A DNA stretch of 37,293 nt from Prevotella sp. Lineage in GTDB: Bacteria; Bacteroidota; Bacteroidia; Bacteroidales; Bacteroidaceae. Made by a program: the position numbers and the translations under genes. Under the pieces are notes generated by a model. The model did not search any database. It had not been told where the DNA came from and saw only the letters and a program-made list of their open reading frames with translations. Shown piece after piece: positions 1 to 5,483 of the stretch; the stretch's first letter is position 1; every line of letters begins with the position of its first letter. The DNA is taken from assembly GCA_022511075.1 (NCBI GenBank), contig JAFLSE010000031.1, forward strand, positions 1 to 37,293. The letters are read 5' to 3'.

Positions 1-311
1 TAGTAGCACACCGTTATCGTAACGTCGCGCTTGTGTATTATACCCAGCGGCACGGTGATGTACGGAGTCCTTGAGCGCACCTCCTTCACATACGGTATAC
101 GCAGGATTATCAGCATCCAGCCGTCCTCATACTCATAGCGCGCGCGCTCGTCGGCGTCGCTTATGTCGGGGAAGAAATAGTCGGGAATGTCGAACTTCTT
201 TTCCAGTTCCTCTTGGTCTTCTTCCGTCGGACACGTCACCTGTATCCAACAATTCGGCTGCCACTCCCTTATTTGGGTAAGCCCTCCTGTGGTGTTCCAG
301 AATGTCTTCAT
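1..311 (-). CDS. corA: CorA-family Mg2+/divalent cation transporter, N-terminal part (runs off the window)
   Basis: The minus strand is open from an ATG at 311 to the window edge, giving 103 residues and no stop. The translation starts MKTFWNTTGGLTQIREW and continues with CWIQVTCPTEEDQEELE, PDISDADERARYEYEDGW, MLIILRIPYVKEV and TVPLGIIHKRDVTITVCY. This matches the start of Bacteroidota CorA proteins: a conserved acidic DxDERxRxExEDGW stretch, then LRIPY and PLGIIxK. The family forms a pentameric inner-membrane channel for Mg2+, Co2+ or Ni2+, with a large N-terminal cytoplasmic funnel and a GMN motif near the C-terminus. Only part of the funnel is visible, so the membrane segments and GMN cannot be checked. 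It diverges from the ATPase gene to its right and has its own promoter about 165 bases upstream of the start, leaving a long leader. Confidence 0.86.
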   Translation of the reverse strand, partial: MKTFWNTTGGLTQIREWQPNCWIQVTCPTEEDQEELEKKFDIPDYFFPDISDADERARYEYEDGWMLIILRIPYVKEVRSRTPYITVPLGIIHKRDVTITVCY

Positions 312-506
312 CTTTAATAATCCTTTTTTGCTCCGAAAAACAATCATAACGGGCAAAAGAGGATTATCATTGTGTCTGCCTTACTTACAGACTTTATGCC
401 CTCTATCGCCCGGAGTAACTAAAGTTTTCCGCGTGATAATCGTCCATAATTGTATATATTTTACCAATTTCGCTGCAAAGTTACACCATTTTTTTCTTTT
501 CGCAAA
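312..506 (-). promoter_or_regulatory. corA promoter and long 5' leader
   Basis: Read on the minus strand, 476-483 is TAACTTTG, a perfect Bacteroidota -7 box, and 503-506 is TTTG, a -33 box, with 19 bases between them. Transcription should start near 470, which leaves a leader of about 160 nt before the ATG at 311. Bases 360-367 and 317-324 are complementary (8 bp), and the second arm lies just before the start codon. A short GTCTG/CAGAC hairpin lies further upstream. A structured leader is plausible, but I do not recognise a known Mg2+ riboswitch class. Confidence 0.5.
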
Positions 507-554
507 GAAAATATCTTTATTTTATAAAGCAAAACATTTAATTTTATTTAAAAG

Positions 555-649
555 CATACGCGTATGTGCAAAAAAATGTAGTTCAACGGTAATTATTCGT
601 GCAAAAAAACGTATCTTTGCGGCAGATATTCGTGCAAAAAAATGTAGTC
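555..649 (+). repeat. three direct repeats with exact 33-bp period, preceded by a 12-bp palindrome
   Basis: GTGCAAAAAAATGTAGT starts at 566, a variant GTGCAAAAAAACGTAT at 599, and GTGCAAAAAAATGTAGT again at 632, each 33 bp apart. The perfect palindrome CATACGCGTATG (555-566) abuts the first copy. The copies bracket the putative promoter of the downstream ATPase gene, and the last one ends one base before its ATG. Spacing close to three helical turns suggests operator sites for one DNA-binding protein on one face of the helix. That is an inference; the binding protein is unknown. Confidence 0.6.
612..619 (+). promoter_or_regulatory. -7 box for the ATPase gene
   Basis: TATCTTTG at 612-619 fits the TAnnTTTG consensus and would start transcription near 626, about 25 bases before the ATG at 651. 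No -33 TTTG is visible at the expected distance. The box lies inside the second and third 33-bp repeats, so it may depend on a protein bound there. Confidence 0.4.
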
Positions 650-650
650 C

Positions 651-1940
651 ATGCAAAGAAACATAATAAACGAACTTATTGAGTGGAAGCAGAAAAGCAA
701 CCGTAAGCCGCTGATACTCAACGGAGCAAGACAGGTTGGGAAGACCTATATATTGCAAAAATTCGGACAGCTCCACTATAAAGAAGTGGCTTATCTAAAC
801 TGCGACCGAAACGAGGTGCTTAATCAGATTTTCTCTATCGATTACGACATAGAGCGCATTGTCCGTTCCCTCTCGGCGCTGCTCAACATTCATATCACGC
901 CCAATGAAACACTAATCGTCTTTGACGAAATACAGGAAAATCCCGTTATCCTCAACTCATTGAAGTATTTCTGCGAGAATGCACCCGAATATCACGTTGT
1001 TGTGGCGGGCTCGCTGCTGGGCATCTCCTTGCACGACAACATATCCTTTCCTGTCGGCAAGGTGGATATGATAAGAATGTACCCCATGACATTCGACGAG
1101 TTTCTTACTGCCATAGGACAAGGTTCACTCGTAGATGCGCTGCGCAATGGCGACTACGACATAATAAACGCCCTGTCCGTCCGCCTTGTAGACTGCTTGC
1201 GCCAGTACTATTTTGTCGGCGGAATGCCTGCCGTGGTGCGCGAATATGCAGAAACGGGCAACTTGCAGAACGTTCGCGCCATACAACAACAAATACTGTT
1301 TGACTATCGCCGTGATTTTTCGAAGCACGCGCCTGTTTCAGAAGTGCCGCGCATCAATATGGTCTGGGATTCCATTCCCTCGCAACTGGCAAAGGAAAAC
1401 AAGAAACTCATTTACGGTGCAATTAAGAAAGGGGCGCGTGCGTCACAGTTTGAGATTGCAATACAGTGGCTTATTGATGCAGGACTTGCCTACCGTGTCC
1501 ACCGTGCATCATCGCCTGTCATTCCGCTTAAATTCTATGAAGACCCTTCGGTGTTCAAGTTGTTCTCCCTCGACGTTGGTCTGATGGGGGCGATGACCAA
1601 CACGCCGGCAGAAAGCATCATCATTGGCGACAATATCTTTCGCGAATACAAAGGAGCATTTACCGAATTGTTTGTCTATACCCAGTTGGCACCTATACAC
1701 ATACCAATATATTACTACAGTGCTAACGACTCACGCGTAGAGATTGATTTTCTCGTGCAAAAGGGAACAAACGTAATACCTGTGGAAGTAAAGGCAGAGG
1801 AAAACGTCAAGTCAAAGTCGTTGCGCATATACATTGAGAAACACCCGAATCTGAAAGGAATGCGTCTTTCAATGAAACCTTATTCCGACCAAGGCTGGAT
1901 GTGCAATGTTCCCTTGTATGCCGTGAATTTCTGTATGTAA
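651..1940 (+). CDS. AAA ATPase with C-terminal DUF4143 (PD-(D/E)XK-like) domain
   Basis: A 429-residue protein of the common ATP-binding/DUF4143 family, at the usual family length. The N-terminal AAA_14-type domain shows Walker A GARQVGKT (residues 25-32), Walker B LIVFDE (88-93) and the sensor-like stretch VVVAGSLLG (116-124). The C-terminal DUF4143 region carries GAFTELFVY (about 336-344), VEIDFLV (363-369) and PVEVKA (377-382). That is the spacing of a PD-(D/E)XK nuclease-like core with Glu, Asp and E-x-K all present. No signal peptide or membrane segment is seen, so it should be cytoplasmic. The family's role is not settled; links to DNA processing or toxin-antitoxin-like defence have been proposed from context. 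The ATG at 651 is chosen because the -7 box and the repeats end directly before it. The gene is monocistronic and converges with the zinc-ribbon gene. Confidence 0.87.
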   Translation: MQRNIINELIEWKQKSNRKPLILNGARQVGKTYILQKFGQLHYKEVAYLNCDRNEVLNQIFSIDYDIERIVRSLSALLNIHITPNETLIVFDEIQENPVILNSLKYFCENAPEYHVVVAGSLLGISLHDNISFPVGKVDMIRMYPMTFDEFLTAIGQGSLVDALRNGDYDIINALSVRLVDCLRQYYFVGGMPAVVREYAETGNLQNVRAIQQQILFDYRRDFSKHAPVSEVPRINMVWDSIPSQLAKENKKLIYGAIKKGARASQFEIAIQWLIDAGLAYRVHRASSPVIPLKFYEDPSVFKLFSLDVGLMGAMTNTPAESIIIGDNIFREYKGAFTELFVYTQLAPIHIPIYYYSANDSRVEIDFLVQKGTNVIPVEVKAEENVKSKSLRIYIEKHPNLKGMRLSMKPYSDQGWMCNVPLYAVNFCM

Positions 1941-1993
1941 TACAACAAATAATTAATTGCACCAAATAGTCAGAAAAACAGGACTAATTAGCA

Positions 1994-2275
1994 TTAATCT
2001 TTCCACCGCTTCAAATGAGGAAAGTACTTGCGCATCTCTTCCTTTGCCTGTTCTGGCGTGAGGTTCAGTCCCGTATTGCTGTTCATCTGCTCAGTGAATT
2101 GTGCGCAGAAATCTATCATCTGCTCCATGGTGAAATCCTGCGTAAAAGCTCCGTCCTTATAGCAATATATGCAGTAATCCTCATTACGACTTCCGTCGGC
2201 GTTAGTTCCGATGATATCCTCTGCCAGTGGCATTCCGCAGCTTTGGCAAAATTTTTGTTCCATAGTTTTATCCAT
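1994..2275 (-). CDS. small protein with putative zinc ribbon (Zn_ribbon_2-like)
   Basis: A 93-residue protein. Near the N-terminus are FCQSCGMPL (residues 9-17) and, after about 20 residues, YCIYCYKDG. These two CxxC pairs can form one zinc-binding ribbon. The rest, FTMEQMIDFCAQF then LTPEQAKEEMRKYFPHLKRW, is helical and ends in the KYFPxLKRW signature common to this family of uncharacterised bacterial proteins. No function is established. Starts at 2275 (MDKTMEQ) and 2263 (MEQKF) are both possible; the second is closer to the family's usual start. It converges with the ATPase gene with only 53 bases between stops and no clear hairpin there. A good promoter lies about 90 bases upstream. Confidence 0.8.
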   Translation of the reverse strand: MDKTMEQKFCQSCGMPLAEDIIGTNADGSRNEDYCIYCYKDGAFTQDFTMEQMIDFCAQFTEQMNSNTGLNLTPEQAKEEMRKYFPHLKRWKD

Positions 2276-2370
2276 ATTTGTTTATGACTCTACAAGATGT
2301 ACAAAAACTGATATTTCTTCAATATCTGCCTGTGTGTATAGTTTCATTGCCATTCGTAATATTTCTGTCG

Positions 2371-2401
2371 CAAAGTTACAAAAAAAATCCGAAACAACAA
2401 A
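2371..2401 (-). promoter_or_regulatory. promoter of the zinc-ribbon gene
   Basis: On the minus strand, 2371-2378 reads TAACTTTG and 2398-2401 reads TTTG, with a 19-base spacer. This is a full match to the Bacteroidota promoter pattern. The start would be near 2365, giving a leader of about 90 nt. Confidence 0.6.
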
Positions 2402-2450
2402 ATCAATGCTGTTAAGTTTTTATGCATACTGCTATGCAAATACTGATTTT

Positions 2451-2666
2451 GCAACTTTGCAACATTGTAACATTGCAACATTAAGGAATTTCCATTTAGT
2501 CAAGGCTGAAAATTGAAAGGAAAATGACGATAATTGCTTACAGATTTATAGTATATTAATTTTATTATAATATATGTAATATATTATAATAACTTATTAG
2601 GATGCGCCCTGCTCCTGCATAGTCGAAAATGCTTAATGTTACAATGTTGCAATGTTACAATGTTGC
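2451..2666. repeat. two facing arrays of an octamer around a central AT palindrome
   Basis: 2451-2482 is four units of G(C/T)AAC(A/T)TT. 2635-2666 is four units of the reverse complement, AATGTT(A/G)C. Both arrays end on a CTTAA-type sequence. The 152 bases between them contain a perfect inverted repeat at 2562-2592, with 14-bp A/T-only arms and the loop GTA. The whole could fold into a long stem-loop and resembles a small non-coding repeat element. No coding frame of interest lies inside, and no target-site duplication could be confirmed by eye. Confidence 0.6.
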
Positions 2667-2724
2667 ATTTTCACATTAAGCGATGTTTAATGCCCAACCG
2701 TCGATTGCTGCTTCGTCAACAATC

Positions 2725-2757
2725 GAAGCCTGCTTCATCTGCCAACGAACCTATGTG
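2725..2757 (+). repeat. dispersed element, copy 1 (GAAGCCTGCTTC-N9-CGAACCTATGTG)
   Basis: GAAGCCTGCTTC (2725-2736), 9 unrelated bases, then CGAACCTATGTG (2746-2757). The same two 12-mers with the same 9-base gap occur in reverse orientation at 31131-31163. The first 12-mer is itself nearly palindromic. The surrounding region up to 2870 has short repeated words (GATGGGCATCG, ATATGCGTT) but no recognisable gene. Confidence 0.5.
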
Positions 2758-2885
2758 CGATGGGCATCGAAACGGCAAGCGATGGGCATCGCTCCTATAT
2801 GCGTTGACTGTCGATACTATATGCGTTCGGGCACGAAAGACGGTTAAAAAAACTATAAAATACCCGATATTATAAATATATTTGG

Positions 2886-2893
2886 TATCTTTG
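2886..2893 (+). promoter_or_regulatory. -7 box for menD
   Basis: TATCTTTG followed by C lies 30 bases before the menD ATG and matches TAnnTTTG. No -33 TTTG is visible 19-21 bases upstream, where the sequence is an A/T-rich run. The promoter is therefore plausible but weaker than others in the window. Confidence 0.45.
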
Positions 2894-2922
2894 CAATCGT
2901 ATAATGAAAATGAAGCAAGGCA

Positions 2923-4599
2923 ATGTTTAGCAATAAGGAGAACGTGAATATACTGACGGCGCTGCTCGTGAAACACGAGGTGAGGCACGTGGTGGTGTGC
3001 CCCGGCAGCAGGAATGCGCCGATAGTGCATAATATGCACGAACAAGAAGCGAGGGGGATGATGAAATGCTATCCTGTGACCGATGAACGTTCGGCAGGTT
3101 TCTATGCAATAGGACTGGCACAAGCAACGGAGGAGGCTGTGGCTGTGTGCGTAACATCCGGCTCGGCATTGCTTAACCTTGCACCTGCGGCAGCAGAGGC
3201 AAAATATCAGAAGATACCGATAATTATAATATCGGCTGACCGACCTGCCGCATGGATTGACCAACTTGACGGGCAGACACTGCCGCAGCCAAATGTATTG
3301 GGGTGCTTTGTAAGGAAGTGTGTAAATCTGCCGGAGGTGCATACCGACGAGGAAAGGAGATTCTGCAACAGATTGGTGAATGAGGCTCTTTTGGAGTGCA
3401 GGCATCGTGGAGGTGCGCCCGTGCATATAAACGTGCCTATAAGTGAACCGCTGTTCATATTCGACACGGAAGATTTGCCTGATGAGAGGAAGATAGTGAT
3501 TCATACGGCAAGGGGTGCGGAGTGTCCGCAGGAATTGATTGATGCTGTGAACAATGCAAGCAAGCCTATGTTTGTGATTGGGCAGACGAGGAAATCGAAG
3601 GCGTTGTTTGAGGTTGTCGAGGCATTGAGGGAAATGTTTGTGGTGGTGCAAGAGCCGTTGAGCAGCAAGGCTGTGCCAATGGACGAGGCAATGAAACATA
3701 TTGGCGACGACAGCGAGTATATGCCTGATTTGATAATATATGCCGGCGAGACTATTGTGAGCAAGGCAACGAAGATGTTTTTGCGAAAGGCAGAAAAGGC
3801 TGCGCAATGGCGGATATCGGAAGATGGAAAAGTGGAAGATTGCTTTGGGCGGCTGACGGATATTGCAGAGGGAAATGCCGTAGAGATATTGCAGGGATTA
3901 TTGGCTTGCGGTATCAAGGCGAATGAGGAGGTTGCGGCATACAAACGGTTGTGGGACGATGCCATTGAGAAAGCGCAGAGGAGCATAGATGACTATGAGC
4001 CTGCATTTGGGGCAAGGCTCGCCGTGAGGAACTTTGAGAGGATGGCAGGAGAGATGGATAGAATGGGATTAATGGGGCGAGTGGGTTTAATGGGAGGAGG
4101 TGAAGACTGTGAGAATGAAGGCTGCGCCTTCCATTATGCTAACAGCACTGCAATAAGGCTTGGTTGTATCTATGCTGACCACTATGTGTACTGCAACCGC
4201 GGAGTGAACGGCATCGAGGGCAGTTTGAGCACTGCTGCCGGTTTCTCTTTAGGTACCGACAAGCGGGTGTTTTGCGTGATTGGCGACCTGAGTTTTTTCT
4301 ATGACCAGAATGCCTTATGGAACACGCGGCTGCGAGGCAACCTGCGCATTCTTTTGCTTAATGACGGCGGCGGAGCTATATTCAAAAAGCTGCCTGGATT
4401 GGAGCAGTCGCCGGCACGCGATGAGTATATTGCGGCACGTCATAACACAACGGCGCAGGGCATCTGCATGGAAAACAATATAAAATACCTTTGCGCCCAC
4501 GACGCAAAGGAAATGGAAAAAGCAATGGGGCAATTGCTGTATGATGATGATACGCAGCGCCCTATGGTTTTGGAGTTATTAGTGATTAGTGTTCAGTGA
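2923..4599 (+). CDS. menD: MenD, 2-succinyl-5-enolpyruvyl-6-hydroxy-3-cyclohexene-1-carboxylate synthase
   Basis: A 558-residue thiamine-diphosphate enzyme of menaquinone (vitamin K2) synthesis. It joins isochorismate and the succinic semialdehyde unit derived from 2-oxoglutarate, releasing CO2. The N-terminal domain shows VVVCPGSRNAPI, then TDERSAGF with the catalytic Glu at residue 55, and SADRP followed by QLDGQTLPQ, all diagnostic for MenD. The C-terminal domain has NRGVNGIEGSLSTAAG and the cofactor/metal loop GDLSFFYDQNALWN with LLLNDGGGAIF. Length is normal. It stands alone, with no other men genes in the window. Its last codons (LLVISVQ and the stop) are encoded by heptamer repeat units, so the repeat array has replaced or extended the original 3' end. 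A short degenerate insertion rich in Gly and Met near residues 372-390 (DRMGLMGRVGLMGGG) also looks repeat-derived. Confidence 0.95.
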   Translation: MFSNKENVNILTALLVKHEVRHVVVCPGSRNAPIVHNMHEQEARGMMKCYPVTDERSAGFYAIGLAQATEEAVAVCVTSGSALLNLAPAAAEAKYQKIPIIIISADRPAAWIDQLDGQTLPQPNVLGCFVRKCVNLPEVHTDEERRFCNRLVNEALLECRHRGGAPVHINVPISEPLFIFDTEDLPDERKIVIHTARGAECPQELIDAVNNASKPMFVIGQTRKSKALFEVVEALREMFVVVQEPLSSKAVPMDEAMKHIGDDSEYMPDLIIYAGETIVSKATKMFLRKAEKAAQWRISEDGKVEDCFGRLTDIAEGNAVEILQGLLACGIKANEEVAAYKRLWDDAIEKAQRSIDDYEPAFGARLAVRNFERMAGEMDRMGLMGRVGLMGGGEDCENEGCAFHYANSTAIRLGCIYADHYVYCNRGVNGIEGSLSTAAGFSLGTDKRVFCVIGDLSFFYDQNALWNTRLRGNLRILLLNDGGGAIFKKLPGLEQSPARDEYIAARHNTTAQGICMENNIKYLCAHDAKEMEKAMGQLLYDDDTQRPMVLELLVISVQ

Positions 4600-4636
4600 T
4601 TAGTGGTTAGTTATTAGTGTTCAGTGGTTAGTGATT
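4574..4636 (+). repeat. nine-unit heptamer array (AGTGNTT)n across the menD stop codon
   Basis: Nine consecutive 7-bp units run from 4574 to 4636. All are variants of AGTGNTT (AGTGATT, AGTGTTC, AGTGGTT, AGTTATT). The menD stop codon at 4597-4599 lies inside the fourth unit. A second, related array sits at 5411-5482. The two share AGTGATTAGTGTTCAGTG exactly (starting at 4581 and 5411) in the same orientation, and they bracket the toxin-antitoxin pair. Confidence 0.75.
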
Positions 4637-4671
4637 ACCTTAAGAAGTGGCAGCCGTCAAAGAATTCTTTC

Positions 4672-4983
4672 TTACCCTAACACAAGCGAAAAACGTAATC
4701 CTAAGGCATTGGCGATTAACATAAAGGTAGAGAGTTGCATGTCGGTCTTGCCTTGTTCAAGTGCAGAAATGTATTCCCTTTTTTTACCAATACGGTTACC
4801 TAACTGCTGCTGGGTTAATTTTTGACGCTTTCGCTCGTCACGCAACAACTCTGCGTAATACCATGCCTGTGCCTTTGCTTCAAACTCCTCACGGTTAGGA
4901 GAGCCAACAACACCATATTTCTCAGTAAAATGCTGTGAAGCAGTTGTCAGCCGTGCCAATTTCTTTTCATCCAACTTAACCAT
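4672..4983 (-). CDS. higA: HigA-type antitoxin, XRE-family helix-turn-helix protein
   Basis: A 103-residue protein with an N-terminal region (residues 1-48) and a C-terminal Cro/XRE helix-turn-helix. The latter spans roughly LLRDERKRQKLTQQQL through IGKKREYISALEQGKTDM and ALGLRF (about residues 48-99). It is the second gene of a pair, 15 bases after the toxin gene. The toxin-first order is typical of HigBA and related modules. Its expected roles are to bind and neutralise the toxin and to repress the shared promoter. The likely operator is the perfect AAATATCT/AGATATTT repeat at 5377-5396. The HigA label rests on partner type and order; a RelB/XRE hybrid family name would also fit. Confidence 0.82.
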   Translation of the reverse strand: MVKLDEKKLARLTTASQHFTEKYGVVGSPNREEFEAKAQAWYYAELLRDERKRQKLTQQQLGNRIGKKREYISALEQGKTDMQLSTFMLIANALGLRFSLVLG

Positions 4984-4998
4984 CTTTAAAAATCCTTT

Positions 4999-5343
4999 TC
5001 AAATGTATTTTGTCAATATTCGTCTTGCTTGTTCTATCTCACCTTTGTATTGTTTGGTATCCTTTTTCAGGAATGAATTCAGGAACACAACCCGCTTACT
5101 TTCCATAAAGTTCGCGCTGTCAATCGCAAACACAATGGTACGATGCTCATTGGTTCCTACAGAAATACGCGCCTCGTAGAACTCGGTGCCTTCAAGATTT
5201 TTGATGAATTTCTTATTGACAACATACATTGTCCTTATTATCTGCTCTATATAGTCATACTTCGTCTGTGTCTTAGCATCCAGTTTGTCGTAGTATTCTT
5301 TATATTCTTCCGAATAGAATATCTCGCGTACAAAATTGTTCAT
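4999..5343 (-). CDS. higB: HigB/RelE-type toxin (Gp49-like, DUF891)
   Basis: A 114-residue basic protein. The core EYYDKLDAKTQTKYDYIEQII, the middle FIKNLEGTEFYEARI, and the ending RTIVFAIDSANF with VVFLNSFLKKDTKQ fit the RelE-fold phage-derived Gp49-like family. This includes the conserved LEGT-x-(L/F)-x-E-R/A-I stretch and the FLKK-T-x-x-(T/Y) tail. Members are ribosome-dependent mRNA nucleases that stop translation. The gene precedes its antitoxin, the usual order for HigBA. A -7 box at 5348-5355 lies only 4 bases from the ATG, so the transcript would be nearly leaderless. The start MNNFVREIFY is the only reasonable one. Confidence 0.83.
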   Translation of the reverse strand: MNNFVREIFYSEEYKEYYDKLDAKTQTKYDYIEQIIRTMYVVNKKFIKNLEGTEFYEARISVGTNEHRTIVFAIDSANFMESKRVVFLNSFLKKDTKQYKGEIEQARRILTKYI

Positions 5344-5347
5344 GCCG

Positions 5348-5396
5348 CAAAAGTAATATATTTATTCCGAATATCCAAATATCTAAGAAGATATTT
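5348..5396 (-). promoter_or_regulatory. higBA promoter with inverted-repeat operator
   Basis: On the minus strand, TACTTTTG (5348-5355) is a perfect -7 box. Upstream lies AAATATCT-N4-AGATATTT (5377-5396), an 8-bp perfect inverted repeat covering the expected -33 position. A repressor such as the HTH antitoxin bound there would block the promoter. The inverted repeat is seen directly; the protein that binds it is inferred. Confidence 0.5.
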
Positions 5397-5410
5397 TGTG
5401 AATTTTATAT

Positions 5411-5482
5411 AGTGATTAGTGTTCAGTGTTTAGTGATTAGTGGACATATGCTACCACAAACTAAACACTAATAACTAATAAC
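5411..5482. repeat. second heptamer array, with an inverted partner
   Basis: 5411-5443 holds four and a half AGTGNTT units in plus orientation. 5457-5482 holds about three and a half units in the opposite orientation, and the two are separated by 13 bases. The facing arrays can form an imperfect stem. They lie directly after the stop of the histidine kinase at 5484, so they could act as its transcript end. The plus-oriented part matches the array after menD nearly base for base. Confidence 0.65.
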
Positions 5483-5483
5483 T

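Noticed and set aside
566..649. 33-bp-period repeats as a CRISPR remnant
   Set aside because: The repeated part is only about 16-18 bp, spacers are about 15-17 bp, and a promoter lies inside; operator sites explain it better.
2716..3807. 363-codon open frame on the minus strand
   Set aside because: It lies opposite menD, is rich in His, Arg, Cys and Tyr with no recognisable domain, and menD is certain on the plus strand.
2451..5482. Possible CRISPR array from the short regular repeats
   Set aside because: Units are 7 or 8 bp and contiguous without spacers, and no cas genes are present.
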